Source: Nitrospirota bacterium (GTDB taxonomy: Bacteria > Nitrospirota > Thermodesulfovibrionia > UBA6902). From it: DNA of 5,324 nucleotides. Under the pieces are notes generated by a model. The model saw only the letters and a program-made list of their open reading frames with translations. It searched no databases and was not told the origin of the DNA. Shown here one piece after another: positions 1-5,157 of this stretch (within the stretch, counting starts at the first letter, position 1; each line of letters begins with the position of its first letter). A program made the translations under genes and the position numbers. The stretch lies in NCBI GenBank assembly GCA_024277515.1, contig JAJRVB010000118.1:1-5324 (forward strand). Reading direction: 5' to 3'.

Positions 1-681
1 GTCTGCAGGAAAATAGCCGCGGAACTGGTCAGCGGTGAAGCTCATGCAACACACATAAGGATAACGCCTGAAGATATCGAGAGGCATCTTGGCCCCAGGA
101 AGTATTACTTTGAAATTACCGATGAAAAAAACAGGGTGGGAGTTACAACGAGCCTCGTCTGGACTGAAGCGGGCGGAGCTATTATTTTTATAGAAGCGGC
201 CAGGATGAAAGGCAGCGGCAATCTTATTATTACCGGCTCACTCGGCGATGTCATGCGGGAATCCGCACAGGCAGCCCTGAGCTATGTCCGGAGTAATGCC
301 CTCGCATTCGGAATACCCGATGATTTCTTTGAATTCCAGGACATCCATATCCATGTCCCGGCAGGGGCCATACCAAAAGACGGTCCCTCGGCAGGCACCG
401 CGATTGCACTCGCCCTCATTTCTCTCCTGAAAGGCTGCGCGTCGAAACGTGACGTCGCGGTCTCGGGTGAACTGACCCTGACGGGCAGGCTCCTCCCTGT
501 CGGCGGAATCAAGGAAAAACTCCTCGCCGCCAAACAGGCCGGGGTAAAAACGATCATCCTCCCTGTCAAAAACAGGGTGGAAATTGACGACCTGCCTGAA
601 AACGTTACAAAAGATATTGAACTCCGGTTTGCCGATAATGTCGAAGAGATTGTTGATTCAGTCCTCGTACCTGCCGGCTGA
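1..681 (+). CDS. lon: Lon ATP-dependent serine protease, C-terminal part (5' truncated by window)
   Basis: This is the last 226 residues of Lon, the cytoplasmic AAA+ protease that unfolds and degrades misfolded and regulatory proteins. The frame is open from base 1 and ends at TGA 679-681. The GTG at 136 is internal, because the reading frame before it still codes for Lon (ICRK-like helix, then a segment ending HLGPRKYYFE). Residues 1 to about 40 are the end of the AAA+ lid, and the rest is the proteolytic domain. The catalytic dyad is visible: Ser in PKDGPSAG (codon 388-390, fragment residue 130) and Lys in GGIKEKLLAAK (codon 511-513, residue 171). These match Ser679 and Lys722 of E. coli Lon. 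The segment GSLGDVMRESAQAAL is also typical. Lon is usually about 780-820 residues, so the N-terminal substrate-binding domain and Walker motifs lie off-window. The domain looks intact and active. The gene converges on lepB. Confidence 0.97.
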   Translation, partial: VCRKIAAELVSGEAHATHIRITPEDIERHLGPRKYYFEITDEKNRVGVTTSLVWTEAGGAIIFIEAARMKGSGNLIITGSLGDVMRESAQAALSYVRSNALAFGIPDDFFEFQDIHIHVPAGAIPKDGPSAGTAIALALISLLKGCASKRDVAVSGELTLTGRLLPVGGIKEKLLAAKQAGVKTIILPVKNRVEIDDLPENVTKDIELRFADNVEEIVDSVLVPAG

Positions 682-693
682 TCAGGATGATGT

Positions 694-1413
694 CTATCCA
701 ACACCCTTGCCCAGCCTGTCCCACCTGACCTTGTCCGGAAACGTGCCGCTGCTGTCCCATGACCAGTACATCATAAACACCCTGCCCTCTATTTTATCCA
801 GATCCACTACCCCCCAGTAGCGGCTGTCATAGCTGTTATCACGATTGTCTCCCATGACAAAGACGCTTCCCTCAGGGACGGTAAAAGGCCCGAAATTGTC
901 CCTTGGCCGGCCTGTTAAGGCAGGATCATCATGCATGATATACGATTCATCAAGCAGGATGTCATTCACAAAGACCCTTCTGTTGTTGATCTCAATCCTG
1001 TCTCCACCCACGCCGATAACTCTCTTGACAAAATCCCTGCAATCGTCCTTGAAGAGTTCAAACGGGTTTCTGCTGCTCCATGCATGTTCAAGCCTGAGTG
1101 AAATGTTCGCGGATATGCTCGTGCACTCCTCTTTCTGACTGTTGCCGGGGAATGAGAATACGACAATGTCTCCAGCCTCGGGGCTTCTTATCCCCGGGAC
1201 CCTGATCCCGGTAAACGGGACATGGAAGCCATAAATGAATTTGTTAACCAGTATATGGTCGCCTACAAGGAGCGTGGGTATCATGGAACCTGACGGTATC
1301 TTGTACGCCTGCACAACAACCGCCCGCACAAAAAGCGCCACGAAAACAGCTAATATAAAGGCCTTTACAAATTCCCCTAAACCTGAGCGTGTTCCTGTCT
1401 TTCTCGTGTCCAA
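694..1413 (-). CDS. lepB: signal peptidase I
   Basis: A 239-residue type I signal peptidase, which cleaves signal peptides from exported preproteins on the outer face of the inner membrane. One membrane anchor spans about residues 15-36. The catalytic serine is Ser43 in PSGSMIPTL and the general-base lysine is Lys130 in DFVKRVIGVGGD. The conserved box GDNRDNSYDSRYWG lies at 188-201. These correspond to Ser90 and Lys145 of E. coli LepB. Only one N-terminal membrane segment is seen, unlike the two of E. coli. Between FPGN (88-91) and FVKR (128-131) there is a long stretch with Cys97 and Cys125, where many homologues have only a short link. The start is TTG at 1411-1413: an in-frame TAA at 1423-1425 excludes any earlier start, and the next usable codon would cut into the anchor. 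AGGAG (1427-1431) lies 13 nt upstream and a weaker AAAGG (1418-1422) only 4 nt upstream. The stop is TAG at 694-696, 12 bp from the lon stop. It may be co-transcribed with the lipoprotein gene upstream. Confidence 0.95.
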   Translation of the reverse strand: MDTRKTGTRSGLGEFVKAFILAVFVALFVRAVVVQAYKIPSGSMIPTLLVGDHILVNKFIYGFHVPFTGIRVPGIRSPEAGDIVVFSFPGNSQKEECTSISANISLRLEHAWSSRNPFELFKDDCRDFVKRVIGVGGDRIEINNRRVFVNDILLDESYIMHDDPALTGRPRDNFGPFTVPEGSVFVMGDNRDNSYDSRYWGVVDLDKIEGRVFMMYWSWDSSGTFPDKVRWDRLGKGVG

Positions 1414-1453
1414 CCTGCCTTTTTATCTCCTAAATCCATAAAGCTTTCAGCGT

Positions 1454-1480
1454 GCGGCAGTCAGACTCATAGCCTGCCGC
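1454..1480 (-). other. GC-rich inverted repeat in the lipoprotein gene-lepB gap
   Basis: GCGGCAG (1454-1460) and CTGCCGC (1474-1480) form a perfect 7-bp stem around a 13-nt loop. It lies 28-54 nt after the lipoprotein stop and about 40 nt before the lepB start. No T-run follows the stem on either strand, so it is not a canonical intrinsic terminator. In an mRNA covering both genes it could stabilise the upstream message or reduce read-through into lepB; that role is inference. Confidence 0.5.
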
Positions 1481-1507
1481 CGCAAGCCGGTTATTCACAA
1501 AGTGCAA

Positions 1508-1996
1508 TTATATCCACGGCTCGACCCTGTCTGTTACCTTCCACTGGTCTCCTACCGCCTCAATCACAAATACTTCATCCGCGGGCACATCCCTGTTTTG
1601 TCCATTGATTTTCATTGAATAGGAACCACTTGCCTTAAGCTCAACCACAGTCTTTGGTTCATCATCAACATACGTCTCTTTTTTACCGACTACAGACACC
1701 TTGAGATTTGAAAAATCATATGTTGCATTTACCAGGTCTTTGTAAATGCCTTCCTCCTGTTTTGCCTGAATGTTTTTTGAGATCCTGTCTGAAACCGTCG
1801 CCTGCTCATCCATTACATAGAAATCAACTACTGCCATGTTAACTGGAGAGACATGCTCTTTCAGAAAAGACTTAATGAACGCCTCCGGGGACTGACTCAT
1901 ATCTGAACTGCATCCAATCGCAAGAAACATCATGAACATCACCGTTAAAACAGACACAATTTTCAGATACTTTACTAACATCTTTCTATCACACAT
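1508..1996 (-). CDS. putative lipoprotein of unknown function
   Basis: A 162-residue protein that I do not recognise. A basic start (MCDRK..LVKYLK) is followed by a hydrophobic stretch at about residues 11-28 and a lipobox-like LAIGC with Cys29. Signal peptidase II cleavage there would leave a mature lipoprotein of 134 residues. Ser30 and Ser31 follow the Cys, with no Asp at +2, so outer-membrane sorting is more likely than inner-membrane retention. The -3 residue is Ala rather than the usual Leu, so the lipobox is imperfect. The mature part alternates short helical and strand-like stretches and ends in a strand-rich half (FVIEAVGDQWKVTDRV). This resembles small NTF2-like or DUF4878-type lipoproteins, but I cannot confirm a family. 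The start at 1994-1996 has a good ribosome site, AAAGGAGA at 2006-2013, with the GGAG core 10 nt from ATG; Met6 would be too far from it. The gene is divergent from the response regulator and upstream of lepB on the same strand. Confidence 0.75.
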   Translation of the reverse strand: MCDRKMLVKYLKIVSVLTVMFMMFLAIGCSSDMSQSPEAFIKSFLKEHVSPVNMAVVDFYVMDEQATVSDRISKNIQAKQEEGIYKDLVNATYDFSNLKVSVVGKKETYVDDEPKTVVELKASGSYSMKINGQNRDVPADEVFVIEAVGDQWKVTDRVEPWI

Positions 1997-2168
1997 ATTT
2001 TTAAATCTCCTTTCAATATTATAGTGTTGTCCGGTCCGATTTATAGACTTTCCGGTTGACTCTCCGCACTGTTGAACAAATCTGCAGGCAATACAGCTCT
2101 CAATATAAATCGGGAGGTTGAACAGCGCTTATAACCTAATTGCTATTTTACACTGTTGCATACAGAAT

Positions 2169-2197
2169 AACAATAGTTGCATTTTGCAATAATTGTT
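2169..2197. promoter_or_regulatory. 29-bp dyad, candidate operator
   Basis: AACAAT (2169-2174) pairs with ATTGTT (2192-2197), and TTGCA (2177-2181) pairs with TGCAA (2185-2189). Both pairs share the same centre at 2183. Eleven of the 13 mirrored positions match around a TTT centre. GTTGCAT also occurs as a direct copy at 2155-2161, exactly 21 bp (about two helical turns) from the copy at 2176-2182. The dyad covers the possible -35 box of the regulator promoter. The arrangement suits a dimeric DNA-binding protein, perhaps the regulator itself; the binding protein is inference. Confidence 0.45.
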
Positions 2198-2205
2198 GAT
2201 AAAAT
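2177..2205 (+). promoter_or_regulatory. possible sigma-70 promoter for the response regulator
   Basis: TTGCAT (2177-2182) and TAAAAT (2200-2205) are separated by 17 bp. The -10 box matches the consensus at five of six positions and the -35 box at three. Predicted initiation is near 2212, giving a leader of about 59 nt. The -10 lies in a tandem 10-bp repeat, TGATAAAATC then TGATAAAATG (2197-2216). The region is AT-rich, so chance matches are likely. Confidence 0.33.
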
Positions 2206-2224
2206 CTGATAAAATGATCAACCC

Positions 2225-2261
2225 CGAAGCAGAACTTCGAGGAATTTATCCTTTATAAAGG
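2225..2261 (+). promoter_or_regulatory. leader hairpin and palindromic ribosome-binding site
   Basis: The leader of the regulator contains CGAAG (2225-2229) facing CTTCG (2235-2239) around a 5-nt loop. It is followed by a perfect 12-bp palindrome, CCTTTATAAAGG, at 2250-2261. The right half of this palindrome supplies the Shine-Dalgarno sequence AAAGGA (2257-2262), 8 nt from ATG 2271. Pairing between two transcripts or within a longer fold could hide the ribosome site. The palindrome has no loop, so a simple hairpin from it alone would be short and weak. Confidence 0.4.
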
Positions 2262-2270
2262 ACCACATGT

Positions 2271-3632
2271 ATGGGCAAACTGCTTATTGTAGATGATGAA
2301 GAGCTTACACTCGAAAATCTCGAGATTGTCATGAGAAAAGAGGGACATGAGGTAACCGGCGCCTCAAGCGGGGTCAAGGCGCTCCGGATCATGGGAAAAG
2401 AGGAGTTCGACCTTGTGCTCACCGATCTCCGCATGGAAAATGTGGACGGAATGCAGGTCCTTGCGAAATGCAAAGAACTGTATCCGTATTCCGAGGTCAT
2501 CATTATTACGGCCTATGCGTCCCTTCCCTCTGCCATTGACACCATGAAAAAGGGCGCCTACTATTACATTGCGAAGCCCTTCAAACTTAACGAGGTCAGG
2601 CAGGTGGTAAGGGAGGCGCTTGAGAAGGTAAAACTGAAAAAGGAAAATGCCCTGCTTCGGGAGCAGATCGAGGGGTTCAGGGGAAAGGTCAAGATAATCA
2701 GTCAGGACCCAAAAATACGGAGCCTTCTGGATACCGCACGACAGATTGCACCTACTGACTGCAATGTAATTGTGAGCGGGGAGAGCGGGACCGGAAAGGA
2801 GCTGTTTGCCCGGTATATTCACGCGTGCAGTAAAAGGGCTGATGAGCCTTTTCTGGCGATAAACTGCGGCGCATTTAATGAGAATATCCTGGCCAGCGAG
2901 CTTTTCGGACATGAAAAAGGCGCGTTTACCGGGGCTGCGGGAATGAAAAAAGGGTTGATAGAGACGGCCTCCGGAGGGACTCTGTTTCTTGATGAGATAA
3001 CGGAAATGGACAGCTCCATGCAGGTCATGCTTCTGCGGGTCATTCAGGAAAAAGAGGTGTTGAGGCTTGGAGCCACAAAACCTGAAAAAGTTGACGTGCG
3101 ATTTATCGCGGCGTCAAACCGGAACATGAAAGATTCCATAAAAGCGGGGCAATTCAGGGAAGACCTGTATTTCAGGCTCAATGTCATCGCCCTGCATATT
3201 CCGCCTCTTTCCGAGCGGAGGGACGATATACCGTTATTATCTTATTTCTTCCTGAAAAAATATTCCGCAATTATGAACAAGGATGTAAAAGAAATAAATG
3301 AAGAGATGTTATCCATCCTGATGAACTATGATTTTCCGGGCAATGTCCGGGAACTCGAAAATATTATTGAAAGAGGGGTAGCGCTCACCTCTGACAGCAC
3401 AATAGAGGCCGGTCACCTGCCGGAAGACCTAAGGGAACTGAGTATCAGGACATTTCGCAAGAGGGAGGGCAGGATCCCGTCGCTTGAGGATCAGGAGCTT
3501 TCATACATCCGATGGGTATTGAAGGAAGTGGGAGGCAACAAGACACTGGCCGCCCAGGTCCTCGGGATAGACAGGGTGTCACTATGGAGAAAACTGAAGA
3601 AGTACGGTTTTGATGAAGGTGATTCTAAATGA
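2271..3632 (+). CDS. NtrC-family sigma-54-dependent response regulator
   Basis: A 453-residue cytoplasmic two-component regulator with three complete domains. The receiver (about 1-120) has the acidic pair Asp8-Asp9, phosphoacceptor Asp52 in LTDLRM, Thr80 and Lys102 in KPF. A helical linker rich in Lys and Glu (about 108-136) leads to the AAA+ domain (about 140-370). That domain has Walker A GESGTGKE (170-177), the sigma-54 contact loop GAFTGA (217-222), Walker B LFLDE (238-242) and the later FREDLYFRLNV segment. The C-terminus has a Fis-type helix-turn-helix (about 405-447; GGNKTLAAQVLGIDRVSLWRKL). By family knowledge it is phosphorylated by a histidine kinase, oligomerises and uses ATP to open sigma-54 promoters. 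With GAFTGA intact it should be a true sigma-54 activator. ATG 2271 is preceded by AAAGGA at 8 nt. No kinase gene lies next to it in the window, so its signal and targets are unknown. It is divergent from the lipoprotein gene and 287 bp from fabG. Confidence 0.95.
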   Translation: MGKLLIVDDEELTLENLEIVMRKEGHEVTGASSGVKALRIMGKEEFDLVLTDLRMENVDGMQVLAKCKELYPYSEVIIITAYASLPSAIDTMKKGAYYYIAKPFKLNEVRQVVREALEKVKLKKENALLREQIEGFRGKVKIISQDPKIRSLLDTARQIAPTDCNVIVSGESGTGKELFARYIHACSKRADEPFLAINCGAFNENILASELFGHEKGAFTGAAGMKKGLIETASGGTLFLDEITEMDSSMQVMLLRVIQEKEVLRLGATKPEKVDVRFIAASNRNMKDSIKAGQFREDLYFRLNVIALHIPPLSERRDDIPLLSYFFLKKYSAIMNKDVKEINEEMLSILMNYDFPGNVRELENIIERGVALTSDSTIEAGHLPEDLRELSIRTFRKREGRIPSLEDQELSYIRWVLKEVGGNKTLAAQVLGIDRVSLWRKLKKYGFDEGDSK

Positions 3633-3641
3633 TCGTTCATG

Positions 3642-3836
3642 CCTGCCCTGTAACTATTCAGTTACGGGTAATAATATCAGGCAACAAAAGATAAAATATA
3701 AAAAATAAAAAATCAAAATTATGGAAGGGTTTTTTATCAGATAAATAAATCTCCTTAATTTTGATCTTTGGTCTTTGATTTTTGCATTTCCATGTCAGGA
3801 TGATACCTGTAACTGAATGATTATCCTGCCCTGTAA
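3642..3836. repeat. MITE-like imperfect palindrome with flanking direct repeats
   Basis: The outer arms are 3656-3670 and 3804-3818. They pair over 15 positions with one G-T mismatch: ATTCAGTTAC at the left end and GTAACTGAAT at the right end are exact complements. A second perfect pair lies inside: ATCAAAATTA (3712-3721) with TAATTTTGAT (3756-3765). The two arms are nearly equal in length between these pairs (56 and 53 bp). Perfect 12-bp direct repeats, CCTGCCCTGTAA, flank the palindrome at 3642-3653 and 3825-3836. The motif CCTGTAA also occurs at 3806-3812. The whole resembles a non-autonomous miniature inverted-repeat element or a family of intergenic palindromes. It has no transposase. 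The 2-nt and 6-nt gaps between arms and direct repeats differ, so the direct repeats are not a simple target duplication. Confidence 0.55.
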
Positions 3837-3843
3837 AGAGTGG

Positions 3844-3872
3844 TTGCCTAATTAAAGCTGAAATTTTATAAT
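3844..3872 (+). promoter_or_regulatory. sigma-70 type promoter for fabG
   Basis: A perfect -10 box TATAAT (3867-3872) lies 17 bp from TTGCCT (3844-3849), which matches the -35 consensus at four of six positions. Initiation is expected near 3879, giving a leader of about 40 nt before ATG 3920. The -35 begins 7 bp after the right direct repeat of the palindromic element. It would drive fabG and probably acpP and fabF. A second TATAAT at 3903-3908 has no -35 partner and is too close to the ribosome site. Confidence 0.6.
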
Positions 3873-3919
3873 ATTCCGTCTTCTTCAGATGCTGAAAATA
3901 TATATAATGCGGAGGCATA

Positions 3920-4660
3920 ATGAGACTTGAAGGGAAAAACGCTTTCATCACGGGTGCAGCTCAGGGAATAGGAAAATCCATTGCTATGGGCATGGCACGG
4001 GAAGGCGCCAATATTGCCATAGCTGATGTAAACATGGAAAGTGCGCAGGCCGCTGCAAAGGAAGTAAGCGCACTGGGTGTAAAAAGCACAGCAATACAGC
4101 TTGATGTATCAAATCAGGATAATGTTGTTCAGGCATTAAAATCATTTGCCCTTGAATACGGCACTTTCGATATCCTTGTAAACAATGCCGGCATAACAAG
4201 AGACGGGATACTGATGCGAATGAAGGAGGAGGACTGGGACGCCGTACTGAACATCAACCTCAAGGGTTCATTCCTCTGCAGCAAAGAGGCAATTAAAATA
4301 ATGGGAAAACAGCGCTATGGAAAGATCATAAGCATTTCATCCGTGGTGGCCTTTACAGGAAACGCTGGACAGGCAAACTACAGCTCTTCCAAGGCGGGCC
4401 TGATCGGTCTGACCAAAACCATTGCCAAAGAATACGCAAGCAGGGGTATCAGGGCGAATGCGGTCGCCCCTGGATTTATACAGACGGCAATGACCGATGT
4501 GCTCACGGATGAAGTGAAGGATGAAATGAAAAAAGCGATCCCGCTTGGTCAGCTGGGGACCCCGGAAGATGTCGCTGATGCCGTCATTTTTCTTGCTTCA
4601 AAAGAGGCTGATTATATCACCGGACAGGTTCTTCATGTCAATGGCGGCATGTATATGTAG
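3920..4660 (+). CDS. fabG: 3-oxoacyl-[acyl-carrier-protein] reductase
   Basis: A 246-residue short-chain dehydrogenase/reductase of normal FabG length. It reduces 3-oxoacyl-ACP to 3-hydroxyacyl-ACP, the first reduction of each fatty-acid elongation cycle, in the cytoplasm and usually as a tetramer. The cofactor motif TGAAQGIG is at 11-18 and NNAG at 88-91. The catalytic tetrad is Asn113, Ser141, Tyr154 and Lys158 (YSSSK). The C-terminal pattern ITGQVLHVNGG is standard. Unlike E. coli FabG, which has Arg in TGASRGIG and is NADPH-dependent, this protein has Gln15 and an Asp36 after the second strand (IADVN). By SDR family rules that points to NADH preference; this is inference. ATG 3920 follows GGAGG (3911-3915) at 4 nt. 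The acpP and fabF genes downstream support FabG over a generic SDR. The fabD gene that often precedes fabG is not here; the regulator and the palindromic element occupy its place. Confidence 0.94.
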   Translation: MRLEGKNAFITGAAQGIGKSIAMGMAREGANIAIADVNMESAQAAAKEVSALGVKSTAIQLDVSNQDNVVQALKSFALEYGTFDILVNNAGITRDGILMRMKEEDWDAVLNINLKGSFLCSKEAIKIMGKQRYGKIISISSVVAFTGNAGQANYSSSKAGLIGLTKTIAKEYASRGIRANAVAPGFIQTAMTDVLTDEVKDEMKKAIPLGQLGTPEDVADAVIFLASKEADYITGQVLHVNGGMYM

Positions 4661-4770
4661 CTTTGAATGAAAATTTTTAAATAAAGATGTATAATTGGTA
4701 GCCAGCAGTCCTGAATATTTACAAATAAACATAAATTGCAAAAGTGAAAATCACTAAATGGAGGTACTAG
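4661..4770 (+). promoter_or_regulatory. fabG-acpP spacer with possible internal -10 and a small hairpin
   Basis: This 110-bp spacer holds a perfect TATAAT (4690-4695) with no acceptable -35 at 16-18 bp, so an internal acpP promoter is only possible. AGTGA (4743-4747) and TCACT (4751-4755) form a 5-bp stem with an AAA loop, just before GGAGG (4760-4764), the strong acpP ribosome site 6 nt from ATG. AcpP is usually made in much greater amounts than FabG, so an extra promoter or a stabilising hairpin here would make sense; that is inference. Confidence 0.3.
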
Positions 4771-5007
4771 ATGTCAGTTGAAGCAAGAGTTAAAGACATA
4801 ATAGCAAAGCAGCTCGGGGTTGATATGGAAAAGGTCACGCCTGAGGCCTCGTTTATAGAAGATCTCGGCGCTGATTCTCTTGATACTGTTGAACTGGTCA
4901 TGGCATTTGAGGAAGCATTCAATATCGAGATTCCGGATGAAGATGCAGAGAAGATACTGAAGGTCCAGGATGCCATTAAATATATCGATGAGAAATCCGG
5001 GAGTTAA
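4771..5007 (+). CDS. acpP: acyl carrier protein
   Basis: A 78-residue acidic helical protein of normal ACP length. It carries growing acyl chains on a 4'-phosphopantetheine arm between the enzymes of type II fatty-acid synthesis, and donates them to phospholipid and lipid A synthesis. The attachment serine is Ser36 in the motif LGADSLDTVELVMAFEEAF, the recognition helix used by holo-ACP synthase and FAS enzymes. The later segment IEIPDEDAEKI is also typical. ATG 4771 follows a strong GGAGG at 6 nt. It lies between fabG and fabF, the usual arrangement, so it is the main fatty-acid ACP and not a specialised one. Confidence 0.97.
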   Translation: MSVEARVKDIIAKQLGVDMEKVTPEASFIEDLGADSLDTVELVMAFEEAFNIEIPDEDAEKILKVQDAIKYIDEKSGS

Positions 5008-5157
5008 ACACATTATTTAATATACTGGTCCTTCCCGGACAAATTCAGTCAGGCATGCCGGTTTCCCTCATAAATTAATAATGGATATCCATCGAATATT
5101 TTCCTTTTCGTGAAGGGACATCTCCAGTCTGACATTCAGTTTTATTAAAAGGGAATT
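5008..5157. other. acpP-fabF spacer with palindromes
   Basis: This 150-bp spacer has no gene. It contains two perfect palindromes, GGCATGCC (5052-5059) and ATGGATATCCAT (5081-5092). A 7-bp inverted repeat, TCCGGGA (4996-5002) with TCCCGGA (5033-5039), straddles the acpP stop around a 30-nt loop. None is followed by a T-run. The gap is long for genes that are often tightly spaced, so processing or partial termination after acpP is possible. No clear promoter for fabF is seen. Confidence 0.4.

Larger units (their letters stand above)
1997..2270. other. divergent intergenic region, regulator / lipoprotein gene
   Basis: This 274-bp stretch has no plausible gene. Its left end holds the ribosome site of the minus-strand lipoprotein gene. 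Its right third (2169-2261) holds a dyad, a possible promoter, a small hairpin and a palindromic ribosome site in front of the regulator gene, listed separately. Bases 2030-2150 show nothing I can name. Shared regulation of the two divergent genes is possible from the layout only. Confidence 0.6.
3633..3919. other. AT-rich intergenic region, regulator / fabG
   Basis: This 287-bp gap contains no convincing gene. A minus-strand reading frame across it is made of low-complexity AT-rich codons. Most of the gap is the palindromic element at 3642-3836, followed by the fabG promoter. Bases 3661-3780 are only 23% G+C (28 of 120), far below the flanking genes. No classic terminator of GC stem plus T-run is seen after the regulator stop. 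Confidence 0.7.

Noticed and set aside
282..704. Minus-strand open frame of 140 codons opposite lon
   Set aside because: It lies opposite the Lon catalytic domain, is rich in Ser, Arg and Pro as antisense frames often are, and overlaps the end of lepB.
1414..1507. tRNA or small RNA gene in the lipoprotein gene-lepB gap
   Set aside because: The only structure is one 7-bp stem; no cloverleaf arms or T-loop sequence can be seen.
2018..2023. Perfect minus-strand -10 box (TATAAT) before the lipoprotein gene
   Set aside because: There is no -35 at 16-18 bp, and the start point it predicts (about 2011) would fall inside the ribosome site AAAGGAGA, so it is probably a chance match.
1997..2270. Sigma-54 promoter in the divergent region, for autoregulation by the NtrC-type protein
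   Set aside because: I looked for GG-N10-GC on both strands and found no acceptable match.
2364..2912. Minus-strand open frame of 182 codons inside the response-regulator gene
   Set aside because: The opposite strand codes for a complete receiver plus AAA+ protein with all motifs, and the minus frame shows no recognisable domain.
3646..3668. Intrinsic terminator after the response regulator
   Set aside because: GTAAC-TATTCA-GTTAC forms a small hairpin with possible CCC/GGG extension, but no T-run follows and the arms also belong to the larger palindrome.
3656..3818. CRISPR array or tandem repeat array in the AT-rich gap
   Set aside because: The repeats are inverted arms and a single pair of 12-bp direct repeats, with no regular repeat-spacer pattern.
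3658..3951. Minus-strand open frame of 97 codons across the regulator-fabG gap
   Set aside because: Its codons come from the AT-rich palindrome (many Phe, Leu, Ile, Lys), and it overlaps the fabG start with no family resemblance. It is a by-product of base composition.
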